Assembly (NCBI RefSeq): GCF_002531825.1
Contig: NZ_NWSX01000004.1
Location: forward strand, 46,010 to 110,009
DNA: 64,000 bases
DNA from: Rhizobium sp. J15
GTDB taxonomy: Bacteria > Pseudomonadota > Alphaproteobacteria > Rhizobiales > Rhizobiaceae
Direction of reading: 5' to 3'
Shown: positions 31,733-41,413 of the stretch, piece by piece
Layout: the number at the start of each line of letters is the position of its first letter
Position numbering within the stretch: the first letter of the stretch is position 1
The notes under the pieces: generated by a model
Database searches by the model: none
What the model was told of the DNA's origin: nothing
The model's input: the letters and a program-made list of their open reading frames with translations, nothing else
Program-made: the position numbers and the translations under genes

Positions 31733-33943
31733 TCATGCTTCGAAGTCATGGTATTTCATCAGTGAGCTGGAAAATAATTCTGAGTCACTGAAGTTGTACT
31801 GCGCGTGCTTTTTTGGAATAACATTGTTTATAGTAACGAACAGTTCTGAATTCTGCGAACTTCTCAGCTGTTGCAGGCAGAATTCCAGGGCGCGGCGGCT
31901 CGTTCCTCCCCATTTTGCGACCACTAGCGTTCGTTCCGCTGCCGCTGTCAGACGCATCGTATCGAGCGACGCGAGCACAGGCGCGCTGTCGAAGACAACG
32001 ATTTTGCCTCTTGCTCGGGCCATCTCGATGATGTCAGCCGCACCACTCGAATAAGCGTGCCGATGGAGGCTGGGATTGCCGGCCGGAATGAAGTCGATAC
32101 CGCTTGGATGGTGGTGGACGATGTCCTGTAAGCCTGCCAAGCCACTCAGGAATTCATTCAATCCCTGCTTCAGCTCGGATTTGAAAAGCGAGTCCAGATT
32201 TCCGCGTCGAAGGTCGCCATCGACAAGCATCACGGGATTTCCGTTTGCGGCGAGTTCGACTGCCAACGACCTGGCGATGAGCGACTTGCCTTCGCCGCTG
32301 TGAGCCGACGTTACAACGATACTGTTGGGCAACCTTCCGCCATTGGATTGTTTAAGGGAAGTCAAGACGCTGCGGATTGCTTCGTCAAACATTCCGTCTT
32401 GCATGCCCCCGAAGAGTGTCGCCGGATTTCCCCTGTCCTTCTTTTTTAAACGCGGAATGAACCCGGCGGGGATTATACGCGACATTCCGGCCACCTGGTC
32501 GAAACTGCGGACCGTCTTGTCCAGCATCTCGACCGCAAAAGCGGCGGTCACCGCAATCGAAATCGAAGCCAGGAGGGCGCCGGCCAAATAGAAAAGCCGT
32601 CCGCGACCCTGGGGCGCAAGCGGCACCGCGGCCGGCGACAAAACCTCCAGTTCCGCCCCCGGCAGCAGGGCCTGCCCAGCCAAGCCCCGGCGCTGCTCCT
32701 CAAGCCTGTCGAGTGCCGTTTGCTCCTTTTCAGCCATGCGCTGGAGTCGCGCCAACTCGGTTTGCGCCAGGGCGAAGCGAGAACGTTTCTCATGCGCTGC
32801 CGCCAATGCCGATCGGACGGCGTCGTCCTCCTGATCAAGCGTCGCGAGCTTGGCGCGTATCGATTGGATATATCGATCGACCACAAGGCTGAGATCGGTG
32901 CGGGATTTAAGGATCCTCGCGCGCAAATCGACCACTGCTTCGGCGGTGTTGCCATATGTTTCAAGAAGGCGTTCGAGATCCTGCTCCTGCACACGAAGCT
33001 CGCGTTGCATTGCGCCAATGCTGTCGGGAACGACGATATTCTGCAGGGCAAGCGAGGCGTCGTCGCCCGTTTCCAGTGCAGATATCGTTGCTCTCGCTTC
33101 AGCGCGGCTTTGCTCGATTTTTGTTCGCCGCTCGCCCAGCTCGATTATCGCCTTGATCGGTTCAACCTGAGCGTCGTCATCTGAGCCCAGGTCCATCGTT
33201 TCCTGATACTCGTCGGCGGCGCGGCGTGCTGTCTTGGCGCGGATCTGCTGTTCGACGATGCGCTGCAGAATCCAATCTTCCGCCGCGTCCAGGCGGCCAC
33301 GGAGACTTTCCTTGCGCTCTTCAAGGTAGATGCTGATGAGCCGGTTCGGGACCGAGGCTGCCAGTTCGGGGTCGCTGGCATCGAAGCCGATCTGAATAAC
33401 GTCACCCTGGCCATCGCGCCACACGCGCAGCGCCTTGTAGAACTTCGGGATTATGGGCTCGATGTCGCTTCGTACCGACGAGGACGGTTTTTCTCTGTCG
33501 ACCAAACCGCGCAACATTGCCCGGATCTCGTCGATAAGCGAGGCTTTCTGCAGCGCCGGATTGAATTCCGGCCACTCATCGAGCCGCAGCTCGCGAATGA
33601 CCCGCTCTGCGATGCTTCTGGAAAGAAGCCGCTCGGTCTCCGATGTGACGTTCAATGGATCGTTGCGGCCGGAATCCTCCGCACCGAGCGTGGTCGCCAG
33701 AGGCGTGTGGATGATCAGCCGGGATTCTGCATGAAAGGTCGGCTTCAATCCCGAAATCGCGGCCGCGGCAACCGCCATAAGGACCGCGACGATCGCCCCG
33801 ATCATGACCGCCCTTCGCCGGATAAGGCGCAAGCCTGATGTCAGATCAAAGTCGTCCGATCTGGTCTCTACCTGAAACCGGGGATCGTAACGCATCGACG
33901 AGAGCGAGCTGTTGCGGTCTGGCGGGACAGTTGAAATCGTCAT
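31733..33943 (-). CDS. Wzz/Wzc-like polysaccharide co-polymerase with tyrosine-kinase domain
   Basis: This 736-residue inner-membrane protein regulates chain length and export of polymer. TM1 is at about 45-65 and TM2 at about 455-475 (LFYLAGALLASISIAVTAAF). The large periplasmic part between them is coiled coil (about 210-430). The cytosolic BY-kinase domain has Walker A SAHSGEGKSLIARSLA, Walker A' MLVDGDLRRG and Walker B IVVFDSAPVL. The C-terminal tail has only two tyrosines (in QYNFSD and MKYHDF), fewer than the tyrosine cluster of typical Wzc. Its start overlaps the stop of the glycosyltransferase upstream (ATGA). It fits the Wzy-dependent route together with Wzx, Wzy-like and ExoF-like proteins in this window. 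Confidence 0.92.
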   Translation of the reverse strand: MTISTVPPDRNSSLSSMRYDPRFQVETRSDDFDLTSGLRLIRRRAVMIGAIVAVLMAVAAAAISGLKPTFHAESRLIIHTPLATTLGAEDSGRNDPLNVTSETERLLSRSIAERVIRELRLDEWPEFNPALQKASLIDEIRAMLRGLVDREKPSSSVRSDIEPIIPKFYKALRVWRDGQGDVIQIGFDASDPELAASVPNRLISIYLEERKESLRGRLDAAEDWILQRIVEQQIRAKTARRAADEYQETMDLGSDDDAQVEPIKAIIELGERRTKIEQSRAEARATISALETGDDASLALQNIVVPDSIGAMQRELRVQEQDLERLLETYGNTAEAVVDLRARILKSRTDLSLVVDRYIQSIRAKLATLDQEDDAVRSALAAAHEKRSRFALAQTELARLQRMAEKEQTALDRLEEQRRGLAGQALLPGAELEVLSPAAVPLAPQGRGRLFYLAGALLASISIAVTAAFAVEMLDKTVRSFDQVAGMSRIIPAGFIPRLKKKDRGNPATLFGGMQDGMFDEAIRSVLTSLKQSNGGRLPNSIVVTSAHSGEGKSLIARSLAVELAANGNPVMLVDGDLRRGNLDSLFKSELKQGLNEFLSGLAGLQDIVHHHPSGIDFIPAGNPSLHRHAYSSGAADIIEMARARGKIVVFDSAPVLASLDTMRLTAAAERTLVVAKWGGTSRRALEFCLQQLRSSQNSELFVTINNVIPKKHAQYNFSDSELFSSSLMKYHDFEA

Positions 33944-35085
33944 CGTTCACCAGCCACTGTTTGAGGTTGCGCGGAGACGGCTTCGTAGAGTTCCCCCAGC
34001 GATCGCATGTAAGCCGTCATGCTGAAATGGGCGAGATAATGAGCGCGGCCCTTGGCCGAGAGATGTTTGCGGGTTCCCGGATCGGTGACCAGTTTCGCCA
34101 GCGCCGCAGCCAGCGCATCACTGTCTCCAACAGGGACGAAGACGCCGGTTTCGCCGTCGGAAATGACTTCTTCATGCGCGCCGACGCGCGTGGTAACGAC
34201 CGCAAGCCCGTGGGCAAGCCCTTCGACGACCGCCATTGCCAGGCCCTCGGCATGCGAAGGCAGGACCAGGATATCTGCCTGCGCACATAAGGCTTGTGCC
34301 TCGTCGGCGCCAAGCCAGCCCGGCATTTTCACCAGATCTGAAAGTCCCAGGGCGGCAGCCTGGCGTTGATAGTCTTCTACAGGTCCGTCGCCTGCCAGCA
34401 CGGCTCGCCACCCGAGCTCTTTCATGACCGGATGACCTAAGGCACGCAGAAGCTCCGGAACGCCTTTGCGTTCGCTCAGCCGACCGAGAAATACGATCAA
34501 CGGCACCTCGCCGATATGGACAATGCGTGCCCCGGGGTCGGGAACACAATTGCGGATGACGACGATGCGGCGCTCGTCCACGCCCAAAAGCGTCTGGAGC
34601 GTCATGCGGTCGCGCTGGCCGAGTGCCACGACCTGGTCGGCATGTTGAAACATCCGACGTATGAGCGTTTGCCGGCGCGGAGAGCGTGCAGCAAAGTCGC
34701 TCGCATAGTCGTAGTCGTGCAGGTGCAAGATGTAAGAGCACCCGAGGAGATGGGCAGCCTCGGTCAGGATCAGTTTTCTCGTGGTGCTGCCGCGACCGGC
34801 GACATGAATATGGTGAATGCGTGCCGGGGCCATTATCCGGTCCTTCGCCATCATCAAGACGGCGCCGAGCAAGCGCACAGGCGACGTCGCCAGGGACCAT
34901 CGAGGTCCTCTGGTGTCGGTGACCAGGTGTGTTTCGCCGGCCGCCTTCGCCGTGTTCGAGATATAGCCGACCAGCCTGCCAATTCCGCCGCCGTTTTCGC
35001 AGCCACCCGGCACGTAGTGGCGCACGGTCGCTCCTGCGTTCCGTGTCGCGAGCCTACTCCCATCCGTGAGCGCATCCATCAGCAT
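33940..35085 (-). CDS. GT4-family glycosyltransferase
   Basis: This 381-residue GT-B retaining transferase has an N-terminal acceptor domain with the glycine-rich CENGGGIGRLVGYI, LHLHDYDYASDF, and a C-terminal nucleotide-sugar domain with FLGRLSERKGVPELLRAL, LAGDGP and the EX7E-type PSHAEGLAMAVVEGLAHG. The ATG at 35085 overlaps the previous transferase by 7 bases, and the stop overlaps the Wzc-like gene. It probably adds one sugar to the lipid-linked repeat at the inner face of the membrane. Donor and acceptor cannot be told from the sequence. Confidence 0.88.
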   Translation of the reverse strand: MLMDALTDGSRLATRNAGATVRHYVPGGCENGGGIGRLVGYISNTAKAAGETHLVTDTRGPRWSLATSPVRLLGAVLMMAKDRIMAPARIHHIHVAGRGSTTRKLILTEAAHLLGCSYILHLHDYDYASDFAARSPRRQTLIRRMFQHADQVVALGQRDRMTLQTLLGVDERRIVVIRNCVPDPGARIVHIGEVPLIVFLGRLSERKGVPELLRALGHPVMKELGWRAVLAGDGPVEDYQRQAAALGLSDLVKMPGWLGADEAQALCAQADILVLPSHAEGLAMAVVEGLAHGLAVVTTRVGAHEEVISDGETGVFVPVGDSDALAAALAKLVTDPGTRKHLSAKGRAHYLAHFSMTAYMRSLGELYEAVSAQPQTVAGER

Positions 35086-36179
35086 GTCCCGACCACCTCA
35101 CGATAAACGGCCGCAGCCTGTGCTCCGACCCGTTCGGGCGAATTCGGACCTGTGGCCCAAGCGAGCGCGCTGGTCCCGAGCCTGCTTCTGAGCTCGTTGT
35201 TTTCCGCCAATGTCCGGATGGCTCTCGCGAGTTGTTCCACGTCTCCCGGTGGAACCACCAGCCCCAGTCGGTTCGGCACGACGGTGGCTCGCAATTCGCC
35301 GACATCGGTCACGATAACCGGTTTGCCAAATGCCGCGGCAAGATTGAGGACGCCGCTTTGAGAGGCTTCAGTATAGGGAAGGACGACGATATCGGCATCC
35401 AGGAAGAGCTGGGCGACCTCCATATCCTCGATAAAGCGGTTGCGAATATCATAGCGGCCGGCTTCCCCCATAAGCGGCCGGAAGATCCACGGATCATCGC
35501 CGCGGCCGGCGACCGTAACGCGCAGATTGGGTAGCAGGTCCTTGAGCATCGCCTCGGCACGGATCAGATGCTCCAATCCCTTGTAAGCAAAAATCCGCCC
35601 GAAAAGCAGGACGCGCAAAGTTCCATCTGCGCCGCGCCGCGCCATCTCGTACCGCCGAGCGAGGTCCGCGTAGCGATGAATGGCGGGATGCGACAAGACA
35701 TGGACACAATCAGGCGATTTTGAATATCGCTCGAGGACCATTTGCTTCAGCCCTTCGCCATGGACGACGACATGGCCCGATTGCCGCACCATCAATTGGG
35801 GAGCCCAGGCTGGCAGTGTGCGGGTGTCGGAATCGCCGGGATGCACTTCCACGTCATGGACGGTGGTCACGAGCGGGATCGGGCGCCAAAACGGCGCGGC
35901 TAAGTTCAACCAGAGCGTCGAGTTGCTCAGAAGGTGAATGACGTCTGGCCGCTCCTGCCGGATAAGACGCGTGAGCTGGTGCAGGAACCAGGGATTGGAG
36001 AGCGAGCGGTGCCTTGGCCAGTCCATGAGATGCAGATCGACAGCCGGATCGATCCATGAAGCAAGGTGCGCGTAGCGCCGGCGCGGAACCGCCAGGATGA
36101 CGTGCGCATGTCGCGCAACGCCGCTGGCGAAGGAGATGGTGTAGTCTTCCAGTTCGGAAACCAAGAGCAGCGCCTTCAT
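35079..36179 (-). CDS. GT4-family glycosyltransferase
   Basis: This 366-residue GT-B transferase shows VHLLSN-like VIHLLSNSTLWLN in the N-terminal half and VLLFGRIFAYKGLEHLI, VAGRGDD, and the donor-site region LPYTEASQSGVLNLAAAFGK in the C-terminal half, ending in DVGELRATV. The pattern TEASQSGV in place of E-G at the usual EX7E position is common in one subgroup of GT4. Start and stop overlap the neighbouring transferases, so three transferases and the Wzc-like gene form one coupled string. Confidence 0.87.
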   Translation of the reverse strand: MKALLLVSELEDYTISFASGVARHAHVILAVPRRRYAHLASWIDPAVDLHLMDWPRHRSLSNPWFLHQLTRLIRQERPDVIHLLSNSTLWLNLAAPFWRPIPLVTTVHDVEVHPGDSDTRTLPAWAPQLMVRQSGHVVVHGEGLKQMVLERYSKSPDCVHVLSHPAIHRYADLARRYEMARRGADGTLRVLLFGRIFAYKGLEHLIRAEAMLKDLLPNLRVTVAGRGDDPWIFRPLMGEAGRYDIRNRFIEDMEVAQLFLDADIVVLPYTEASQSGVLNLAAAFGKPVIVTDVGELRATVVPNRLGLVVPPGDVEQLARAIRTLAENNELRSRLGTSALAWATGPNSPERVGAQAAAVYREVVGTC

Positions 36180-37126
36180 CCCGCCGACTCCGACAAGCCG
36201 ACGTCCTGACCAAGTCGAGGCAGGTCGCGGGCCGTGCGCAACGCATCACGCGTCCGCCTCAACAGGTTTGGTTCGCCGGCGAAAAAGAGCCCTTCGAGAG
36301 CAAGTCTGAACCGGGTGCGTGTATCTGCGCCCTCCAGCCTGGCTGAGGCGACCCGGTACGGATAGTGATCAGTCAGATGCAGCCTTCCCGCCAGATCGTG
36401 CGCGGAAAGAAACCGGTTCGTCGCTTCAACGGTAGCCTGCCAATGGGCCATCCGCTTTCGCAGCATGGCGGCATCATCGGCTGGCCGATACCAGTTATTA
36501 TTGTGAATCCGGTAGAACCCGAGTGGATCCGGCAAGGCGACGACGCCTCCCAGAAATGGATAGATGCCTGTGAGCCAGGCATCGGCGGACAGGCGGAACT
36601 GCTCGGGAATATCGCCTGCCACATCCCACGCGCTGCGTCTTACAGCGATGGCCGATGTCATCGGGAAGGGCCACCAGCCAGCCGATCGGGCGAGCCGTGT
36701 CGACAAATTTCCGGAACACAGGGTCCGAGGGATCGGCTTGAAGGCGGGTGAGCCATCGTTCTGCGTTGGCTGAAGTCGGTGATAGACAAGCGAGGCCTGA
36801 GGATTCGAACGGAAAGCAGCGGCCGTTGCCGACAGCTTGCCCGGCGCCCACCAGTCATCGGCATCGAGAAAGCAGAGGATGTCGCCACTGCTCAACCTTA
36901 CAGCGGCATTCATGGCGGCGGCCTGCCCCTGGTTCTCCTGAAAGAGCACCTTCACTTGGCTGCCATAGCGCTCGAGAACAGAGCGCGACTGGTCGCTCGA
37001 CCCGTCGTCGACGACGATTATCTCGACATTGGAGGCCTGTTGGCTCAAGGCGCTGTCAATCGCCTGGGCAACGAAGCGGCCGTAGTTGTAGTTGTTGATG
37101 AGGACGCTGATTGTAGGCCGCTCCAT
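36176..37126 (-). CDS. GT2-family glycosyltransferase
   Basis: This 316-residue inverting GT-A transferase begins TISVLINNYNYGRFVAQAID and has IIVVDDGSSDQS, NQGQAAAMNAA and the metal-binding DXD region in CFLDADDWW. The ATG at 37126 has GAGAGG upstream and starts the domain correctly; an open frame 58 codons longer has no domain content. It is the first gene of the minus-strand operon that runs through gmd and fcl, and is divergent from the polymerase gene. No membrane segments are seen, so it is probably a cytosolic, membrane-associated sugar transferase. Confidence 0.9.
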   Translation of the reverse strand: MERPTISVLINNYNYGRFVAQAIDSALSQQASNVEIIVVDDGSSDQSRSVLERYGSQVKVLFQENQGQAAAMNAAVRLSSGDILCFLDADDWWAPGKLSATAAAFRSNPQASLVYHRLQPTQNDGSPAFKPIPRTLCSGNLSTRLARSAGWWPFPMTSAIAVRRSAWDVAGDIPEQFRLSADAWLTGIYPFLGGVVALPDPLGFYRIHNNNWYRPADDAAMLRKRMAHWQATVEATNRFLSAHDLAGRLHLTDHYPYRVASARLEGADTRTRFRLALEGLFFAGEPNLLRRTRDALRTARDLPRLGQDVGLSESAG

Positions 37127-37734
37127 GACACCTCTCAAGCGCGTCGTTGCGCGACACGTCGGTGCGCCAGAGTTGCGAACCCTCGCGCGTTTGGCAGCGC
37201 GACTTGATGGAAGGAGTTCTGCTCGATCAGGATTTGGCCTTGAGCCGGTAGGGTCGCCGCCGACAACGCCGCAACGCGTGACGCTCCGCTTATATAACAT
37301 ACAAAACCAGGACCATGACGCAGAACCATAGCAATCCCAACCCTTCTAAGCGTCGCCTGCCAAAAGCCGGCTGCGCCAGAATTATTGCCTCACTTCACCG
37401 GAAACTGCGGATCAGCGCGACGTGCTTCGCGATATGCTTTCATCGTCAAGCTACCGGTGATTGGTCACGGGTGACATCTCCTCTTATGGGCAATGCCGTG
37501 GGCCCCAGCACCAACTTTTGGGGGAGGGGTAGACCGTAAACTTAAACCAAGCACCGCCCTTGGATGGTGGGTATGCGCGTTAGGCTTAGCTCTGCCTTCG
37601 TTTGCATTGGTTGACTGGGGATGTGGCGGGATGATTGTTGGTTGGTAGCCAGCGCTGCTATGAAAGGGAACCAATGTCTTTCCGAATTGCCGCGATCACC
37701 AGCCTCTTATCCGTCTGAGCAAGTTGGACCGGCA
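37127..37734. other. Intergenic region between divergent polysaccharide operons
   Basis: About 600 bp without a convincing gene. It should hold the promoters of the glycosyltransferase-gmd-fcl operon (minus) and the polymerase operon (plus). Short open frames here lack ribosome sites. No operator could be assigned. Confidence 0.6.
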
Positions 37735-39057
37735 ATGAGAGCGTACGCGCTTGGAACAGCGAATGGGCCGGCCCTCAGTTGGCGAGCGATAGAGTGCTGG
37801 GGCGCGGGCGTGTGCCTTTTTCTGCAAACGGGCGCGCTTTTCCCGCTCCTGTTGGCGGATGCGGACGGAGCCCTTAGCGATCATGCCAGGTCTATGTTGC
37901 GTCTGCTTAGCCTACCCGTATACGGGTTTACACTGTTGATGCTGGTGCGACATTTTCCGCAATTTCTCACCGCGCTCAAGCGAAATTGGCTTGTTCCCCT
38001 GATCGTTGCCATGCCGTTCGTGTCTGTCTTCTGGTCGGTAGGCCCATCAACGACATTCAGGCGCGCCATCGGTCTGCTCTTTACGGTGCTTCTGGCCTAT
38101 GTGTTGGCGATACGCTTCACACCGAGGCAGTTGCTTCTACTTATATTTGCGACCTTCGGAACATGTATCGTCCTCAGCCTGCTGATTTTCGTAGCGTCGC
38201 CGGGTCTCGCCCGCATGCCGCTGGACGGCGCGCTGCGGGGCGTCTTCATCCACAAGAACAGTCTCGGTTGGTATGCCGGCATGATGATACTGTTGGCGCC
38301 CGCCGTTTTAATGGGCGCTGACCGGGGTTTACGGCGAGCCGCTTTGCTTTTGTTGATTGCGGGTGGGATTTGTCTCGTGGGCTCGGGATCGATGACCGCG
38401 ATCATTGCGACGGTATCGGCATATTGTTTGATCGGGTTCTATTCCGTGTTGCCGCGACTCCGTGGCATCAGTCGCATCGTCTTCATCCTGTTCTTTGTCC
38501 AACTGGCTGTCGGGCTCCTCCTTTGGCTTCACGAATTCCTGGTCCCACTCCTTGAAGCGCTTGGCAAGGATGCGACTTTGACGGGTCGAGTGCCCTTGTG
38601 GGAACTGGTCGATGGTCAGATAGCCGATCATCTGCTGCTCGGCTTCGGCTACCAGGCGTTTTGGACAGAATCGAACCCGGAAGCCTGGATTATCTGGTCA
38701 AAGATCCAATGGATGGCTCCCCACGCTCATAACGGATTCCGCGATACGATGCTGAGCTTCGGAATAAGCGGAATGGCCTTGTTCGCTCTGATGGTTTTGC
38801 AGGCGCTCCGCCAAGGGGCGGTCCTCCAATGCCGCGATCCGCATTATGGCTGGCTTTGGTTGAATGTCTTCACCGTCGTGATTTTGGTGATGAACCTGAC
38901 CGAGACCATCTTCCTGATCCAGAATGACGCGATATCCATTCTGTTCATAACAGGCATCATCATGTTCTCGCTTTACGCGCCTGTGGTTTCAACGGCCCCT
39001 GAGCGGCAACTGCGGGCATCGGCACGGAGCAGAACGGCGGAGCTGCAAATCTCATGA
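37735..39057 (+). CDS. ExoQ/Wzy-like polysaccharide polymerase (O-antigen ligase family)
   Basis: This integral membrane protein of about 440 residues has ten or more hydrophobic helices. Family marks are SVFWSVGPSTTFRRAIGLLF, the GVFIHKNSLGWYAGM motif of ExoQ-like polymerases, LTGRVPLWE, and the periplasmic loop with APHAHNGFRDTMLSFG, where histidine and arginine may be catalytic. It would join repeat units in the periplasm. The start is uncertain: ATG at 37735 is chosen since it is close to the first helix; ATG at 37660 is an alternative. It overlaps the following beta-helix gene (ATGA). Confidence 0.85.
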   Translation: MRAYALGTANGPALSWRAIECWGAGVCLFLQTGALFPLLLADADGALSDHARSMLRLLSLPVYGFTLLMLVRHFPQFLTALKRNWLVPLIVAMPFVSVFWSVGPSTTFRRAIGLLFTVLLAYVLAIRFTPRQLLLLIFATFGTCIVLSLLIFVASPGLARMPLDGALRGVFIHKNSLGWYAGMMILLAPAVLMGADRGLRRAALLLLIAGGICLVGSGSMTAIIATVSAYCLIGFYSVLPRLRGISRIVFILFFVQLAVGLLLWLHEFLVPLLEALGKDATLTGRVPLWELVDGQIADHLLLGFGYQAFWTESNPEAWIIWSKIQWMAPHAHNGFRDTMLSFGISGMALFALMVLQALRQGAVLQCRDPHYGWLWLNVFTVVILVMNLTETIFLIQNDAISILFITGIIMFSLYAPVVSTAPERQLRASARSRTAELQIS

Positions 39058-41183
39058 GGCTGCGTTTCGCACCGATCTTGAGCATTTTGCTTGCGATGCT
39101 CTTTCCACAGCCGAGCAACCTGGCATCGGTGAGTCAGGACGCAGATGCGCCCGACAGGCTGCAGGCGGCGGTCAGGGAAGCGACTTGCGCGGAAGCTTCG
39201 CCGGCGACCTTTTCGGACAAGCTGAAGGGGACTTCGCTGAGCGATGTATTGACCGGCGCATCCTCGGCCCGGGCCGTGTTCTATGTTTCTCCCGATGGCA
39301 AAGACGACTGGAGTGGGCATCTTGCCAAACCAAATCCTGAGCGTACCGACGGTCCCTTTGCCAGCATTGAAAAAGCTCGGGATGCGGCGCGCCAGAAAGG
39401 CGGCCAAAACACGATCGCAATGGGCAGCGGAGACTACTATCTCGTTCAACCGATAGTCTTCGATGCGCGCGATGCCGGCCTGGTCATCACGGCGAGATGT
39501 AACGAAAGGCCGGTTCTGCACGGTGGCCCGCTTGTACGCAACTGGGCGCTTCAGGCCGATGGTCGCTGGACGGCTCCGCTGAGGTTGCCGCCGGATGAGG
39601 CGGTGGGCGATCTCTTCGTCGACGGGATACTGCAAACGCGGGCCCGCTTTCCCAACGCTCCCGGCGACGGAGATCCGCGTAAGGGATGGTTGTTCGCAGC
39701 CAAGTGCGAGCAGGACAGCGATATTTGGCAAGGCAATACGCGCTTTTGCTTCCGTGCCGGTGATCTTCCGGCGTTGGAAGATCCAACGGGGCTTGTTGTC
39801 AACATCGTCGGCGGCTTCCAGCCGGGAAGCCAGTGGGGCAGCGACACGCTCCCGGTTGTTTCAGTCGACGCGGCAACCCGGACTGTTCATACCAAAGGCA
39901 CCGGCTATTTTTTCACCGCAGAAGGCAGCCGCTATTTCTTGATGGGGGCCGCAGCCCTGCTCGATGCCCCTGGGGAATGGCGGTATGACGTCGCCGCGGG
40001 ACAACTGACCTATATCCCTACCGATAGACTGTTCCCGAGTTCCGCGGTTGTCGCCGGCGTCCTGCCGACATTCTTCAAGCTGGAGGGGGCCGATGGCATG
40101 GTTGTCTCGGGCCTCGAGTTTCGTGACGGAGGTCCGCAGGGCAGCGGCAAGTTCTATACCGACACCAGAGGGTTTGGCGCCATACGGCTCGAGCGCGCGG
40201 ACCGCGTCAGGCTGCTCGGCAACGTCCTGAAAAATGTCGGCGTCGGCATCCACGTGAGTGAAAGCGAGGATGTTCTGATTGCCGGCAACGTGATCGGAGA
40301 TGTGGCCGGCAACGGGATATACATTGGCACGACCTATGGCAGCTTCGGCAAATCGAACGGCGCCAGAATCCTGTCGAACCATATCCATGACATCGGAAGG
40401 GTCTACTTCGAAACCGCGGGGATATGGTTCCAGGCGACCGACAATATCAGGATCGCCCATAACCTGGTCGAAAATACCGCGCAGTTCGGTATTGCCGGCG
40501 GTTCACTGTGGGGTGCGCAAGACGCAGTCTACGACGCAGTCATCGAATATAACGAGGTTCGCAATGCCAATCAGCAAACGGCAGATGGCGGTGGCATCAA
40601 GCTGATGGGCGAGCAGGCGGACCTCATGAACAGCAGCATCCGCTACAACCTGGTCACCGGGACAGGCCAGCTTATGAACAGGGCCGATGGGACGTTCTGG
40701 CCTTTCGGATATGAAAATATCAATGAGTGGCCCACTCCTATCAGCTGGGCAATCTACACCGATGGCAAGGCCAGCGGCGTGCGCATCGAAGGAAATACGC
40801 TTTCGGACAATATATCGGCGATCGGTATCAACGGCGGCTGGAGCAACCTGGTGACGGGAAACGTCATCACGCGCGGATCGGGCGCGGCTTTTCGCGTTGA
40901 TGACGGTACGGGCAGGGGTTGGCATCCGCCATGGGCGCGTCCTAATCGTATCGAGAGCAATATTGTGTCGATCGACAGCAGCAACGGGCTTGCAGCCTAT
41001 GTCTATGCTCCTGACCATGGGTCTGGATACGTGCAGTTCGCGCATAACCGCTACACCGGCAATTTGAACGGCAAGAGCTTCCGAATACATCCGAGGATCA
41101 CGCCTTGGGGAGAATTCGGCAGTTTACAGGATCTTCAGAAGGCCGGGGCGGACACCGAAAGCGTAGTCGCAGCGCCCGAGTAA
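39054..41183 (+). CDS. Secreted right-handed parallel beta-helix protein
   Basis: This 709-residue protein has a signal peptide (RFAPILSILLAMLFPQPSNLAS) and a typical N-terminal cap FYVSPDGKDDWSG...GPFASIEKARDAAR, followed by an insert domain (about 150-330) and repeated beta-helix coils (about 345-660: GNVLKNVGVGIHVSESEDV, GNVIGDVAGNGIYIG, NHIHDIGRVYFETAGI and so on). This fold is used by polysaccharide lyases and C5-epimerases. Its ATG overlaps the polymerase stop, so it is made with the polymerase and probably acts on the same polymer in the periplasm or outside. Which reaction it performs is not visible. Confidence 0.85.
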   Translation: MRLRFAPILSILLAMLFPQPSNLASVSQDADAPDRLQAAVREATCAEASPATFSDKLKGTSLSDVLTGASSARAVFYVSPDGKDDWSGHLAKPNPERTDGPFASIEKARDAARQKGGQNTIAMGSGDYYLVQPIVFDARDAGLVITARCNERPVLHGGPLVRNWALQADGRWTAPLRLPPDEAVGDLFVDGILQTRARFPNAPGDGDPRKGWLFAAKCEQDSDIWQGNTRFCFRAGDLPALEDPTGLVVNIVGGFQPGSQWGSDTLPVVSVDAATRTVHTKGTGYFFTAEGSRYFLMGAAALLDAPGEWRYDVAAGQLTYIPTDRLFPSSAVVAGVLPTFFKLEGADGMVVSGLEFRDGGPQGSGKFYTDTRGFGAIRLERADRVRLLGNVLKNVGVGIHVSESEDVLIAGNVIGDVAGNGIYIGTTYGSFGKSNGARILSNHIHDIGRVYFETAGIWFQATDNIRIAHNLVENTAQFGIAGGSLWGAQDAVYDAVIEYNEVRNANQQTADGGGIKLMGEQADLMNSSIRYNLVTGTGQLMNRADGTFWPFGYENINEWPTPISWAIYTDGKASGVRIEGNTLSDNISAIGINGGWSNLVTGNVITRGSGAAFRVDDGTGRGWHPPWARPNRIESNIVSIDSSNGLAAYVYAPDHGSGYVQFAHNRYTGNLNGKSFRIHPRITPWGEFGSLQDLQKAGADTESVVAAPE

Positions 41184-41376
41184 GACGCAATATGATCAAG
41201 GGGAGCGTATCAGGGGCTCTGTGCCGGATGGGACCAAAGGCAAACGCGGTCCGCCGGGCGATCTAGACGATCCAGAGCAATGACTTCTCCGCTGCGGAAC
41301 GCGTGACGTCAACGGAGAAGGTGGCCGGGATTGTCGTGCCGGAAAGAGGAAGAGACACGACTGCCCGTGACGTGTA

Positions 41377-41403
41377 GGCCCGCCGCCTGAAAGGCGACGG
41401 GCC
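41377..41403. terminator. Hairpin between two convergent genes
   Basis: GGCCCGCCGCCT (41377-41388) and AGGCGACGGGCC (41392-41403) form a 12-bp stem with one mismatch and a GAA loop. It lies 11 bases past the RTX gene stop and between convergent genes. No U-run follows on either strand, so it may be an RNA-stabilising or factor-assisted end rather than a simple terminator. Confidence 0.45.
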
Positions 41404-41413
41404 GACCCGGTTA

